Of a DNA stretch of 64,000 bases, positions 12,401 through 51,067 are shown one piece after another. The first letter of the stretch is position 1; each line of letters begins with the position of its first letter. A program made the position numbers and the translations under genes. This DNA is from Astropecten irregularis. Taxonomy: Eukaryota; Echinodermata; Asteroidea; Paxillosida; Astropectinidae. The notes beneath the pieces were generated by a model, which saw nothing but the letters and a program-made list of their open reading frames with translations, was not told the DNA's origin and searched no databases. The stretch spans positions 12,972,431 through 13,036,430 of the forward strand of contig OZ020264.1 in the NCBI GenBank assembly GCA_963971285.1, in the 5' to 3' direction.

Positions 12401-14760
12401 AAGTTCCATCCAAACTGCAAGTACCTGGCCACTGGCTCCAGCGACAAAACCATCAGACTGTGGAACATCCATGACGGCAAGACTGTCCGATTGTTCAACG
12501 GACACAGGGTGAGTTAGAGTTCTACTAATACATTGCTATAGAATGTTGCGTTTCTCAGGTGGCAGTCTTGCTAATGCTGCACGTATTCATAAAATGATCC
12601 CTGGGATATAGCGGTATGTGCGTGGTGTCATGGCTTCAGACTGCCAAACGAACAAAGATAATTGACTATTAGGAACACAACCACCTGGATAGCTCAGTTG
12701 GTAGAGCAGTACGGTAGCGGTAGAGCAGTACAGTATTCTGGAGATCACTGGTTCAAATCCTACTCCATTAAATTTTTCTTTGCTCACTTTTCATTGAAGA
12801 AATAGTGCCGTGTTATTTATTTTGGTGTTGTTTTTCCTTGGCAGGGCACAGTTTTAGCTTTGGCATTGTCACCCGATGGACGTTATGTTGCCTCTGCAGG
12901 TAAAAACATTCACTCAGTCGTTTGATTCCTCGCAATTTCACTTTTGATTCGTCAATGTATTTATGGATTTCATATCTTCATTATCAGGTCACATGAGGTG
13001 ATCACAACATTTGAAGATTTACTAAAACGGTGGAATTGTGCTGAATTACGAACACGGAAGAATCCATAGATTTTGTCCGTTATAGCAATAATTCGTTATA
13101 GCAATTTTAAGCTGTCAGTGCTTTGGCATTTATGTGGCTACTGCCATTTTTGTGTGGATCATTGCTTGTCACCAACGTAGATCATCATCATTGATTATGA
13201 TCGTGATTGTTTCTTCCCCGGCAGGCGAGGATCGACGGGTGAAATTATGGGATATTGGCTCTGGAAGTTTAGTCAAGGAACTGAGGGGTCACACGGACTG
13301 TGTGTACAGCCTTGGCTTCAGTCCGGATAGCTCAACGCTTGCATCAGGTAAGGGTCAAGGCAGTTGCTTGATGTTGCTTGACAAATGGATGCTGACATCT
13401 TTTGGTGTCTTAGGATGTTTTGGGAGATGTTGCGTGTCTTAAAGACCTCTGTCTTATAAAGGTGTTGTGTGTTTGGATTCCTGGCAACCTGGGTCCAATT
13501 TCTTGGAGCTGCTAAGCACACAAACAAATTGCTTAGCACAAAATGTCTTGCTCATTAAAACAACTCACCATTAAAAACCAGTGACTGCTGCCATTTCCAT
13601 AGACTTGTGTGTTGTTTGCAGTCACAGCCATTTTATAGTACATAGCAATGTGTTTCCCCAGCTTGGTGGCCTAGCGGTATAGCATCTACACTAGTAAGCA
13701 GGAATTTGTGGGTTCGAATCGCACTTGAGCCAGGGCATGATTTGTTCATGTGCACTCAAAAGGTACTTAGTGAAGTGCTTATCTACGTCGTTGAAGGGCA
13801 ATAAATCGTTTGCATATTGTGTTCCCAGTTTTTAATCCGAAGCTTTCTCATTTTGAATTTTTGATCCAGGTGGTATCGACAACAGCCTTAGACTGTGGGA
13901 TACCAGACATAATTATTCCTCATCACAGTAAGTTTTTTCAACACCTTCTGTATTTTATGTAATACCAAGTAGATCCTTGACATTTTATTGGTTGATTGTA
14001 TGTCATGTGATATTTGATAAATATAATTATTCATGGCTTACGTCACAAACGTTGGAATTTTTTCCATCCACCGTGCATTTTTTGGTTCTATCCAGTTTGA
14101 TCCATTGCATGCAAGGGACTTCAATACGTAATTAATTGGTCAACAGAGGGCGCTGTTATGCTCATAATCGCTAGTACAATGCCGAGTTGAAGAAATTTTT
14201 TGTTGCTGAATGACGAGGAAAATGCCGAATTACTTGACAGTGTATTAAAACAAATAATAAATGTTTATCATTTGTGCAATGGGACGAATATTTTCATTTG
14301 TTGAAAGATTCTTTAAGAAAAATACCATTGCACTCATAAACATTCAATATTTGTATATTAAACACTTGCAGCTCCTTTTTGTTCCTCTTTTGTTTGGACG
14401 TCAACTTTTTGGCAATGGCTCCATCTGTTTGTACACGCTGTCCAACCATGGACCGGTCACTAACCGTGGACCACTGACCAAGGCAAGCATGGTCTAGTCG
14501 GTAGGACTGCTTTCACCGGCAAGTGAGAGGTCGCTGGTTCGAATTTGCCCAAAGGAAACTCATGGCACACAGCTAAGGATGGATGTTAATATTCTTTCTC
14601 TCCTCTTTTAACCTTCCCCTGCACCCTCCTCAGAGCGGAAGGCGGGTCATCGTCGGAGCTCTTGGGATCGTTTGCCGTTAAGTCTACTTGCATCCATCAT
14701 ATTCATTTCTCCAAGTGTAATCTGTTGACACTTGCCGGGGCCTCGACGGTCTCGACTTGA
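6485..14760 (+). CDS. TAF5L: TAF5-like RNA polymerase II p300/CBP-associated factor-associated factor 5L (complete)
   Basis: SAGA/PCAF histone-acetyltransferase core subunit, nuclear. Exons: 6485-6553, 7824-7948, 8480-8558, 8827-8905, 9242-9371, 9587-9705, 9939-10158, 10466-10642, 10797-10903, 11482-11675, 12395-12508, 12845-12899, 13225-13347, 13870-13927, 14634-14760. All have GT/AG borders and total 1776 bp, giving 591 aa plus stop, against about 589 in human. Residues 1-23 ([20 protein letters not shown]) match the vertebrate N-terminus. Residues ~85-200 are the TAF5 N-terminal helical domain ([17 protein letters not shown]). Residues ~270-590 are WD40 repeats ([74 protein letters not shown]). 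The last exon completes the propeller ([20 protein letters not shown]). The start is fixed by homology and by the first ATG in frame. Confidence 0.96.
7266..7770. repeat. Foldback element, family F
   Basis: The ends are inverted: GGCCACATAAAAAA with TTTAGCGTCC on the left, GGACGCTAAACAAT with TTATGTGGCC on the right. A TTA lies directly outside each end. A second copy is at 50098-50440. The interior has a lysine-like A-rich run and no coding sequence. It lies in TAF5L intron 1. Confidence 0.7.
8108..8426. repeat. Foldback element, family E, with internal insert
   Basis: The ends GGGCCGATTTCACCAAACTC and CATCGTGAAATCGACCCC match the 3329-3466 copy. About 170 bp (8205-8380) with its own inverted ends (CTGGAAATAAG / CTTATTTCCAG) is inserted inside, so one foldback sits in another. 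It lies in TAF5L intron 2. Confidence 0.6.
9112..9200 (-). mobile_element. tRNA-derived SINE head
   Basis: Read on the minus strand it gives a GGCCTAGTGGTCTGG A-box and a GTGGGTTCGAGTCCAGCC B-box, about 50 bp apart. There is no clear acceptor stem, so it is called a SINE head rather than a tRNA gene. It lies in TAF5L intron 4. Confidence 0.5.
9374..9462 (-). mobile_element. tRNA-derived SINE
   Basis: On the minus strand it has GTTGGTAAGAGCGCTGGTGC, then CACTGGTTCAAATCCCACTC, then the CAATTTTTCTTTGTTCA tail typical of this SINE family. It begins 3 bp after a TAF5L donor site (exon end 9371). Confidence 0.7.
11107..11380. repeat. Foldback element, family C
   Basis: CCGGCTCAGGCTCC-type hexamers at both ends surround the family core with ATTTTTGGCATATGG. 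The ends are GGGGCTTTTCTC and TTTGAGAAAGGCCT. It lies in a TAF5L intron. Confidence 0.7.
11799..11966. repeat. Short foldback element, family C
   Basis: GGCCCTTTTCCAAACCTC on the left is matched by GAGGTTTGGAAAAAGGCCC on the right, with a shortened core. It is only 420 bp from the 11107-11380 copy, in a neighbouring position of the same TAF5L intron region. Confidence 0.75.
12053..12312. repeat. Foldback element, GTCACGTG/GCCATTTTGGACGGC arms
   Basis: The left arm holds CAGTCACGTGATC and GCCATTTTGGACGGC. The right arm holds GCCGTCCAAAATGGC and GACGTCACGTGCATG. The loop is rich in alternating CGCAC/GTGCG. No other copy is seen in the window. Confidence 0.65.
12556..12797 (+). mobile_element. 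tRNA-derived SINE, longest copy in the window
   Basis: The 5' part (GCTAATGCTGCAC, GATATAGCGGTATGTG) is followed by a tRNA-like part GGATAGCTCAGTTGGTAGAG with a B-box CACTGGTTCAAATCC and the TTTTTCTTTGCTCACTTTTC tail. A 15-bp segment (GGTAGAGCAGTACGG) is duplicated next to the A-box. The 5' part alone recurs at 56205-56300. It lies in a TAF5L intron. Confidence 0.7.
13491..13585. repeat. Half copy of foldback family D
   Basis: GGGTCCAATTTCTTGGAGCT, then GCTTAGCACAAAATGTC and AATAAAAC-like sequence, match the left half of the 24370 and 53800 copies. The right half is absent. Confidence 0.55.
13661..13735 (+). mobile_element. tRNA-derived SINE head (second family)
   Basis: TTGGTGGCCTAGCGGTATAG resembles an A-box region and TTGTGGGTTCGAATCGCACT a B-box. 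It is followed by a region without tRNA folding potential. It lies in a TAF5L intron. Confidence 0.5.
14485..14560 (+). mobile_element. tRNA-derived SINE head
   Basis: GCATGGTCTAGTCGGTAGGA (A-box type) and GAGGTCGCTGGTTCGAATTT (B-box type) are about 30 bp apart. It lies in the last TAF5L intron, just before the terminal exon. Confidence 0.5.
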
Positions 14761-14906
14761 GACTCGCCCTGTATTTATCATTGATTTATGCAAAGGATTT
14801 GACTGGAACAGGATTTGAACCACGAACCTATGGAATTGACCGTCCCAGCACTCTGTATTAATCATATAAAAATAAGGAAAAAAGTGATCCAAGTCATGCG
14901 ATATTG

Positions 14907-14961
14907 TGTTGCTGGTAGCGACGTTTGGGCTGCTGGAATTGCTAGACTTCATCAGGCAACT
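14907..14961 (-). repeat. Hammerhead-like hairpin repeat (decayed copy)
   Basis: The minus strand reads GTTGC-CTGATGA, a CTAGC...AGCAGCC hairpin, CAAACGTC (GAAACGTC in better copies) and GCTACCAGCAAC. It is the same unit as at 29858-30011 and the satellite at 31207-31670. Confidence 0.6.
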
Positions 14962-15579
14962 GAAGAACTGGATGCTGTTTTCACTGTACTGTGTTCGGCG
15001 GACGCCGAACGGGTCACTTAAATTGCAGGAAGAATGCATTTGTGCAGCTGCAAGCTATTCTAATCTGAGGAATTCCCAAAGCTTGAGGATTTGGAAGTCT
15101 CCTAAACTGGACTGGCTCTCATTGCCATTGTTTGGAGCAGTCGGGTCCGACAGAGGTAGTGAAGCCGTTCTTGCAATTCTGAATGTTGTAGACACGACAG
15201 AGTCCTGTCTAGCCACACATGGGCAATTGCAGTTGGGATCTGATAGCTTTTCTTCCCTCAGCAAGTGCCACTCATCAAGAAGGCCTGGAATGTTCTCTTA
15301 TTCTTCTCCTAATTTCTGGAGTAACTTGATTCGTCTGGTTTGTTTTTCCTTGTCTTGTTTAGGAATGCTGCACAGTGTGAAGGATACCAGCGGGACAAAA
15401 TCAAAGACATTTGGCCGAGACTATTTCTTTATAGCCTAAAAGCTCTAAATGTTTGTCTCAAATATCAAGTATACTTGGATCATTTACAGGATCTCTTGTT
15501 GTCATTAAAGCAATGTAAACAGATGAAAACAAGTATGAGAAGTCAGAATAAATTGATAAATAAAAGGTATTCCACAAAT

Positions 15580-15942
15580 ATCCAGATAACCACACCATTC
15601 ATCTTACCAAATCGACTTATTAAGCCCTATTAGTCGGGAAGATGACTTAGTGAAAACTAAACAGTTTACATTTCCTGATAATTTCTCTTGCCAAAACAAC
15701 TTACTGAAAGAAGGAAGTCGACTTGTCTACATTGCACACACGACTTACTAATAATACTGAGATTAATTATCAGGATAAGACAACTTTTTAGATTCATTTC
15801 GTTGACTTGGCCAAATAAATTATCAGAATATGTCAACTTCTCCATTTCACTCAAAGTTATCTTATTGTGATAATTATTGAGACAAGACGACTTTTACGAC
15901 TAAAAAATTAAATTAGCTAGATAAATTATGTGGTTATCTGAA
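15580..15942. repeat. Imperfect foldback element
   Basis: CCAGATAACCACA on the left pairs with TGTGGTTATCTGA on the right. Inner arms share CTGATAATTT and GGCCAA-type segments. It is AT-rich with scattered CGACTT words and has no coding capacity. Confidence 0.4.
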
Positions 15943-16220
15943 TAAGTGAAATGGCACTCATGGAGCACCGTAGAAACGTGTATTATTGTCTTTGTTGTAA
16001 ATTTGTTTTTGTCAAATTTATTGCCCTTGGAAAAGAGTCAACAAAATTAAAACACATGTGATTTTTCAGGGGACTTCCCCCAACCAGGGTTTGTTATCTT
16101 GATATAGTTATACCTTCGGATATTTGCAAGTTTAGAGGATGACGTGTTTTGTATAGGAAAAGGGCTTTTGTTGCTTAGCAAATTAATCAGGGTAAGCAAA
16201 AATCCTACCGATAGCTCTAT

Positions 16221-16438
16221 GGGCCTTTACGAAATGAGGCTTGAGGCTAGGCTTGGGATTTATTTTGCTACCACCAATTTGTGTCCTACATGAAATGAAG
16301 GGCTTGAGATACATGGCAAAGCTGGAGCCTTTCTTCGGCTTCGTCGTGGCCTAATCCATTCATTTCGTTTTGTGGGCCTCAAATGGCGGAAACGAAATAA
16401 ATCCCAGCCTAGCCTCAAGCCTAGTTTCGTAAAGGCCC
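16221..16438. repeat. Foldback element related to family C
   Basis: GGGCCTTTACGAAATGAGGC with TTGAGGCTAGGCTTGGGAT is matched by ATCCCAGCCTAGCCTCAAGC and TTCGTAAAGGCCC. The hexamer is AGGCTT/AGGCTA rather than CGGCTC, so it may be a sister family. Confidence 0.65.
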
Positions 16439-16660
16439 TATGAAGTTGGTCTCTGGCCTTGGATGCTGTCACGTGCTCTCGTTGGGAACACGTGACACTC
16501 TGTGCTGGTGCAATCATGGAGGAAGGAAGTTGCTCTGCGGTGGCATTTGTGGTTAGTTCATGGTTTGTGGGATTTATTTATTTATTTTTTTAGACCCTAG
16601 ATCGTAATAGTGGGGATGATACAAGTTGGTATCAAGCCAACGCACTCTCATTGCACAACT

Positions 16661-17034
16661 TAAAGGGATGGTACAGAACTGGTGTTTGCGACAAAACCGT
16701 TGCTGACAGTGAAAGCACATTATGTAATCCATCATATACCTTAACTGACAAACCTGTAGAAGTTTGAGGTCAATCAGCCATCTGGGTCACGAGAAAATAG
16801 TGAAAACCCGTGTACGGAGAACTGTACACATTTCAACGAATGAATAAAACGCTTCGAAGCGATTTATTCCAATCGGAAAATAGTTTCATTTATTTCTCAA
16901 CGAATATGGCATTTCAGACAAAAACATTTCATGGGATGTTTTCTCCTATCATCACCATTATACTGTGTAAATTTTATGTGAATCTGTGATTATGAAGTGT
17001 ATTTTGTCTTACCAATTCTGTACCCTCCCTTTAA
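16661..17034. repeat. MITE, family B (diverged)
   Basis: It starts TTAAAGGGATGGTACAGAAC and ends CAATTCTGTACCCTCCCTTT before TTAA. The internal order (AACCTGT, GAGGTCAATC, CATCTGGGTCACGAGAAAA) matches the copies at 18786, 23399, 51068 and 54349. Confidence 0.7.
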
Positions 17035-17235
17035 AGCTGGAATGCTTTGGAATTATCTTCGACATTGGCCAAAATGGTTACCGTTCTTGATCTGGCCCAG
17101 AATTGTGGCAGTCATTGACAAAAGGATGACCAATTTTTCTGAAGATTTGGCTCAATAGTCAAACTCGGAACACATCAGTGAATGTCTATTAATATTTTTC
17201 ACCTGTTCCCTCCAAATACTGAATAATGCTTAGTC

Positions 17236-17325
17236 ATTGAAAAGTGAACAAAGGAAAATTGACTGGAGCGGGATTCGAACCGGCGACCTCGTGAATACCG
17301 TACAGGCGCTCTACCAACTATAGTC
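17236..17325 (-). mobile_element. tRNA-derived SINE
   Basis: The minus strand reads AGTTGGTAGAGCGCCTGTAC, GGTCGCCGGTTCGAATCCCG, then the CAATTTTCCTTTGTTCACTT tail. It is the best-preserved tRNA half together with 24598. Confidence 0.75.
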
Positions 17326-18420
17326 ATGAACACAGCTCTGTGTTGACACCTGTATAATTATTGGATTGCAATTCATGCAGGTGCATGCCATATAAATATC
17401 ATTGTTATAAGGATGAACATTACTTGCAAAAAGTTTGGCACCTCGGTAACTGAGCACGGTTACATTCTCACGGTTGGTTTGTAGTCACTCTCTTGATGGG
17501 CCAGGGCCCTGAGCCTCTGTGACTTGCCCAACTTCCTCTTAGGGTTTCGAGCGTGAAACTTTGATTCAAGTTCGCCCGCGGGCTCTCAAGACAAATATTT
17601 AGCTATGATTTCCTTGTTCCGTATTATGTCTTTGCAATTCCTCACAAAGTGAATGTTTATCTATGCTATTTTTCCTGAACTCCTTTTGGCTCCACGTATC
17701 TTTGTTTAATATATCTATATCCTCGAGATTGAGTGACCTTTGGCTAGGCAAGGGCTATTTTTTTTTTCTGGCATAATTATTTAGATTTAAAACAAATCAG
17801 TTATTTTTGTAAGGATGTTCTTCCTGTTGTATAATTATTGTTACAAAGTAAATTTCGTTTCGCTTTCATGCTGGGAAAAAAACCCTGGTTATTATTTGTA
17901 CAAAATAAACAGAATGTGAAAGGAATTTGATTCTTTTGGCCTCGGCAAGTAAAGAGACCTCTGTATGAGGAAAGAACATGCGAACGAGTAGGCCTATATA
18001 TGGACACTTTGTGTCGATTTCACCAAACTCAGGCCCATTTATCTTGCCAAAGGAGCTTCATTTACAATGCTGTATCGTACTACAAGCCATTTGGTATCTC
18101 ATCGGAAAAGACCCTCACTTTCATTCACTTTTTTTCAACACGGAAAGATCGAGATGAGATATTAAAGTCAAGTCTGGTCATGTGTAATATTCCCATTGCA
18201 TTTTGTATAACGCAACATCCGGGTGAATGGTGTATACACAAACATGTCAGGTCCTATCAGTGACTCCAGGAACCACCCGATATCAAAACAACGGATGTGC
18301 GTTGGGTATATGTGACAGAAAATAGCTAGATCTGCGTTTAACACTTGTAGTTGTAAGTTTGTTGCAGATTCCTATCAGTTTGTTTTCACCTCTCATGCGC
18401 TTTGGTCAAACTTTCAACAA

Positions 18421-18448
18421 GCGCTCTCCATGTATGACATGAGAGCGC
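18421..18448. promoter_or_regulatory. Near-perfect 12-bp inverted repeat upstream of the SRCR gene
   Basis: GCGCTCTC-CATGT and ACATG-AGAGCGC form a stem around a 3-nt loop, with a single bulged C. It lies about 130 bp before the SRCR start codon, in probable promoter or 5'UTR. It could be a protein-binding palindrome or a repeat end; function unknown. Confidence 0.35.
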
Positions 18449-18575
18449 GTGGCTGATATTTTGCGAGGCGTGATTGACGGTAGGCCCATCTGAGATTTTG
18501 TTTTCGAAAACCACCGGTGAATCTACCTCCAGTCCGTTTCGTTTTCTCTCGGTGAAAGTCCGAGTCCAGCAGCTG

Positions 18576-46353
<27,778 letters not shown>

Positions 46354-46390
46354 ACTGTTTAAACAAGCTGGGTTAGCTTCATAGAGCTGC

Positions 46391-46737
46391 TTAAAGGAGT
46401 AGGCCTATCATACTTTGGTAGCATACCGAAACCTGCACAGATTTACCTATAACTTCAATGGTAGAAACATATCGTTAGGTTTTTCTGCCTTTAATGCTGT
46501 ATTTATCCCAGAAAGAGTGAAACCAATGACCAAAAAACAATTTTGATCTTTAAAAGATAAAAAATAACATAGAAAAGGTTTTTTCTTATGGCGTTTTTCA
46601 CTGTTGTCTCAAAAAGTAGGCCGGCACCGCGATGGGACTGGAAATTTCACAGATTACTGTTATTGTATCTTTCTTGATATTTTTGCTTGTGCATCTGCAT
46701 TTCTTTAACAAAAACCAAAGTATGATATTACCTTTAA
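46391..46737. repeat. MITE, family A (complete)
   Basis: CTTAAAGGAGTAGGCCTATC on the left and AAGTATGATATTACCTTTAA on the right. Internal GAAACCTGCACAGATTTACC and TTTTGATCTTTAAAAGAT are present. It starts 38 bp after the SRCR stop codon, so it is probably transcribed in the 3'UTR. Confidence 0.75.
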
Positions 46738-47745
46738 CATTATAATAGTTCGCTCCACTCTCTTGGTATGTTATTTTTTCAGATTTATATAGATTTATAG
46801 ATTTCCCAAAACGTGTCAAACATGTAGATATGAAAGATGGAAAATATAGAATTAAAATCTAGTTTTAAAAATGTTGTTGTGTATAATAGTGAAAATACTG
46901 TATGGGCCTACCTTAATTGTTGGTGTAGCAAATGGCGCCGCACCGGTGGCCATCTTTGTTTGCAAGTTAAAGTGCCAAATGAAGTAAGCTTATAATTGTT
47001 TAGTGTAAATTAAAATCAGTAAAGATAATGATACTAAACCGAAAAACTGTCATAAAACCTGGAATTATGACATTTTGGGTACTATGCACGCTTTGACACT
47101 CAGTATGTCTGTACTGCAAGAGCCAGGTGGAGAAGAAAATACCATTATTATTTTCTACCGAGTGAGGGTGCTTCAGTGAAGCGCCCTCACTCGGTGAAAA
47201 TATTCTCTAACTTCTATGCCCATCTCCTTTTGCGCCCGTCACCTATAGCTCCGTGACCATGTCATTCCATTAGTGAAACGTTTTAACATAATTTGAAGAG
47301 TGTGATAAGATTAGTATACTCACAAAATGTTTGTATTTTTCATAATGTAGTCTCAGTACTAATCCCCAGAAGGAGACATATTTTTAATTGCTGTGTATGT
47401 GGTGATTACTGTTTTCATTTGTTTTAGAATTAATTCTATCAATACTACTATGATGTGTACTTACTTAGTCTTTCGTTTGCTATAACTGGTCGTTGTTAGT
47501 TTATAAATGGACAGAGCTCTATGATAATTATGATACTTTTATGAATAATGCGTATTTTTATGCTTTTGAAATCATTGATATGCACTATGTAGGTATAATG
47601 TTCTACACTGAATACGGCGATTCACAATATATAGTGCGCCCTAAGAGTTTGCAACGCGTTGGCCAATCAAAATGCGCGGAATGGGCGACCATTATTATCA
47701 ATGCAAGAATAATAAAAATAATGCCGGCGGTCTCAGCAGTCTCCC

Positions 47746-47870
47746 GGTCTCAGCTGTCCCCCTGACTAGCCGGACCGTGCAGCACGCACCGTCCTCCATC
47801 GGACTTTCCCGTTACACACAAAGATGGCATTACGTCTTTTACCATAGTTGGTAAGGGGACAGCTGAGACC
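47746..47870. repeat. 125-bp foldback with perfect 16-bp ends
   Basis: GGTCTCAGCTGTCCCC and GGGGACAGCTGAGACC are exact inverted ends. No second copy is seen in this window. Confidence 0.7.
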
Positions 47871-48361
47871 AGACGACAGCTGAAACCGCCACACTGATGT
47901 TTTATTGTAGCCTCGATCGCAGAGCAGGACCATGACTGCCAGATACTTAAGCCTGGTGTCAAAGGTCACGTAATTAGGATCAGTTGCCTGAGGTAGTATA
48001 GAAGTTATATCCAACAAGAAATTATCATTATACAATTTCAAGTTTTGATATTTCTGTAAAATAGGAACATTCTTCTTAAGGAGTCATATTCATAATTATT
48101 CATAACAAATACAAAAAGTGGGAAAAAGTTGACATTTTGGAGAAATTATGATGAAACTATGACCTGGAAACTTAAACTTGATTTAATATGTACTTTTTGT
48201 ACCGTAGTTATCAGTGCTATGAAATAAAAAACGAATTTGCCTTTTTTAAGTTATGACGTTGATCTAGCTTCACTCTGACTCCACAAAGCATCCTCTATTT
48301 CCAGATCTCCTCACCTCACACCCCCCACCCTTCCCCCTTTCCCCCCACCACTTTTCTGATA

Positions 48362-48457
48362 CACGGGTTTACACCTTGGCGTCCATCTTAGATTTTGATC
48401 GCAACTTCAAAACGAGGCACTTCCACGCATGCGCACTTTTTGAAGTGTAAACCCGTT
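48362..48457. repeat. Small foldback (ACGGGTTTACAC ends)
   Basis: ACGGGTTTACACCTTG and GAAGTGTAAACCCGTTT are inverted over about 95 bp, with inner arms TTGATCGCAACTTC... and AAGTGCGCATGCG-type sequence. Confidence 0.6.
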
Positions 48458-49079
48458 TATTGGCGCGTGTGCCATATGCATCTTGGTCTTCATTCAAGTC
48501 GCAAACTCCAATAATCTGAGTGACAAATTGCCGGAATAGCATCATGGGGAAAAATCGGACACCGGATACTTGTGATTATGAAGAATGTAACATTTCTAAT
48601 AAGTAAAGTTTCCTAAATACACACCGTCGCCGGAGGCAGGCTAGCTACTTCCATGTAACAAGACGAACGAGGACCTTTAATTTCTTGTTTCTTCTACTAG
48701 AGAGGGCGCTATACATTTAAGCGTCATCGCCCGACATTGAAACGTCCGGATGCGAAACCCAATAGTATACAATTAACGTGCAACGTGCAAAGTCGCACTG
48801 TACTACTACGTTCGTTATGCATGTAATTGGGCCGAACATGGCGCCGCAGGTACGTACAGTATCGTAGCTCTATTCCTTCCCTGTGGGAATTTGTATGGCT
48901 GCGGCCAGCTAATTATTACTAGAGCATGATTTATGCTCGCCAATGCAAATAGATATTTATGCATTTCTACCTGAATTCTATATATAATAACACAATAATA
49001 ATTGGCCTAATATTGTTATGAGCACAAGTTCGAAACCCTGTAGGCCCTACTTCATGTATTTTACTTTTAGTGTTTATAC

Positions 49080-49900
49080 GGCACGTCTGGGTTCGGCCGC
49101 GCATTGTGTAGGATGCACACTGATTACTGTGGTACATGACATTGTAGTACACGTATGGGTGTACTGATCTACTGCGTGCACTTGCATGCTCTACTGTACT
49201 ACGCGATACGTGTACTTCATTATGGTGACTGCACTGCAGTGCATGTACAGTATTGCAGAGTTTGTACACCTGTACATGCACATGTAGGCCTACATCATGA
49301 TGTAGAAAGACTAGAACTGTACGTCCCGCGGTACGTAACGCGTTGTGGTGTGTGCACAGTACGTGTTCACGCACAGTATATGTACATGTAAATGTAGATA
49401 CGTCATGTGTGATACTAGGCCTTCACATGTCATGCAATGCATGCAAGCACACTATGTGCATAATTCCCTTCATTTTGGCAGCACTGTCCGCTAATAGTCA
49501 ACGAACGGTTGGCCTGCTTCGACCTTCCTTTAGACACTGTACTGGGTTGGGTAAGTACTCGAACTAGCAGTATATATTGCGTTGACACGCATTACAAATG
49601 CAACTTCCGCGACTACACACTAAACGGCTCGCAGCCGTCTGTAGGTTGGGGTTACCATGATGTCGCGTACATAGTTCGTGTTCGTCGTGTACATAGCCTG
49701 ATGCATATATGCAGGAACTGTAAATGTTATTGGCGTACAGTTTTTACGTATTTACGTATACGTGCAAAGATCTTATGGTACATGTACGGTGTTACCACAG
49801 GTTGGTAGCCAATGTACAGTGTTGGTCTAGGCCTACTGTACACTGTATAATTTTATAGGCTCTACATGTAGTCCTGGACATGTATATTTATACACTTCAC
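49080..49900. other. GTAC/TGTACATG-rich stretch
   Basis: GTAC occurs about every 25 bp in 49130-49400, roughly ten times the chance rate, mostly as TGTACATG or CGTAC words. Short open frames here are rich in Cys, His, Val and Tyr because of this composition. No gene is supported. Confidence 0.45.
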
Positions 49901-50097
49901 TACATACTGTCAGGCCTGTTATGTGGCATATTTTCATGCTATTTTCACATTTTGACTGTGTGTACGTGTTGTATACGGCGGAAACAAACTGCCTCAAACC
50001 ATGGAGGAAGGAACCCATGCTCAAACTGCCACGCGGCGACAAGAAACTAAGTTAATGACGACTTCCCTTTTGGGTGCTGTGAACTTCTTGACGCTAT

Positions 50098-50440
50098 GGC
50101 CAAGTAAAAAAGAAAACATGTTTAGCGTCCTGCTTTAAAAAAAGGGAAGGAGATCTAGGCCGCCTTTTTCCAAAATGGCCGACCGACTAACCCATTTTTC
50201 CAAACTTGCAACTGGCCGGGCCCACAGTCCATGAAATGACTAACAATGCAATTATATACCGCTTTAATTTGTATCGCAATAGCTGTAACCAAAATCTTTT
50301 TTTTTTCCAAAAAAAAAACATTCATGAATTTATACTTTTTTCTGGTTTTATTAGAAAAAAAATATATATTTATAAAAAAACACCGGCCTCCAAAAAGAAA
50401 GTGGGCGGGACGCTAAACATGTTTTTTTGTTAACTTGGCC
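50098..50440. repeat. Foldback element, family F
   Basis: GGCCAAGTAAAAAA with TTTAGCGTCC on the left and GGACGCTAAACATG with AACTTGGCC on the right. It is the sister of 7266-7770 and is A/T-run rich inside. Confidence 0.7.
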
Positions 50441-50704
50441 TAATGCAACAGAATTCGTCCATAGCATACAATTATCATTCAATGGATGAGAGGATGTTGT
50501 CCTCCATTTTGGTGTTGCATCAATGTCACAATAAATCCATGCGAAATATATCTGACAGTAACACGCACAAATCGTATTTCTACCTCCATGGGGTAAAACG
50601 TGTTAGAGGCACCATTCTTAAAATAAAAGTACTATCGTATAATCTTCACAGTCTTTCTTATATTCCATGCCGATAACCCGATACAGCCTTACAGAGTATT
50701 AGGT

Positions 50705-51047
50705 GGTATTGGTATTGTACGTGGTATAACGTTAATATTTTTCTGCCTGAAATGCTGTATTCATCCAGAAAAATAACAACCAATGGACCCCCAAAAGCCC
50801 ATGGAAAGATTTCATTATTATATATTATTATTTTATTATTCTAGTGCATGCATAGGGGGCCTATGTTGTATTTGAAAAGAACCGTTTTCACTGTTTTCTA
50901 AGAAAAAAAAAGAAAAAAAAGTGGGCACCGTATAGGCTATTTTTTTTTTTTTTTTTTTACAGATTTGATTACTGTTAGGGCCTACCGTATCTTATTGATA
51001 TTTTTGCCCTGAATTTGCCTTTCTTTTAACTTGAAATCTTAAAATAC
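50705..51047. repeat. Decayed MITE, family A
   Basis: TTAATATTTTTCTGCCTGAA, TGTATTCATCCAGAAAAAT and GTGGGCACCGTATAGG follow the family A order, but both ends are blurred. A TATTATTATTTTATTATT insert and long A and T runs interrupt it. Confidence 0.5.
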
Positions 51048-51067
51048 ATAAATTCTTCAAGTGGCAT

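Larger units (their letters stand above)
14761..18575. other. Intergenic region between TAF5L and the SRCR gene
   Basis: No homologous coding sequence is recognised on either strand. It holds the repeats listed separately at 14907, 15580, 16221, 16661 and 17236. AATAAA-type signals near 15547-15560 could end TAF5L transcripts. The 18.3-18.57 kb stretch just upstream of the SRCR signal-peptide exon is the likely promoter and 5'UTR of that gene, but no core element is clear. Confidence 0.6.

Noticed and set aside
14906-15439. 177-residue open frame after TAF5L
   Set aside because: No family resemblance, overlaps the decayed hairpin repeat, and composition is non-coding.
15363-15633. Possible last exon of TAF5L after a strong acceptor at 15361-15362
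   Set aside because: The exon 14634-14760 gives the expected WD40 end (SSSELLGSF...) in phase with a stop, so 15363 is not needed.
18474-18575. Upstream in-frame ATG for the SRCR gene
   Set aside because: It would place 34 polar residues before the signal peptide; the ATG at 18576 or 18585 gives a normal signal sequence.
49155-49808. Cys/His-rich open frames
   Set aside because: They follow from the GTAC-rich composition and have no splice or start support.
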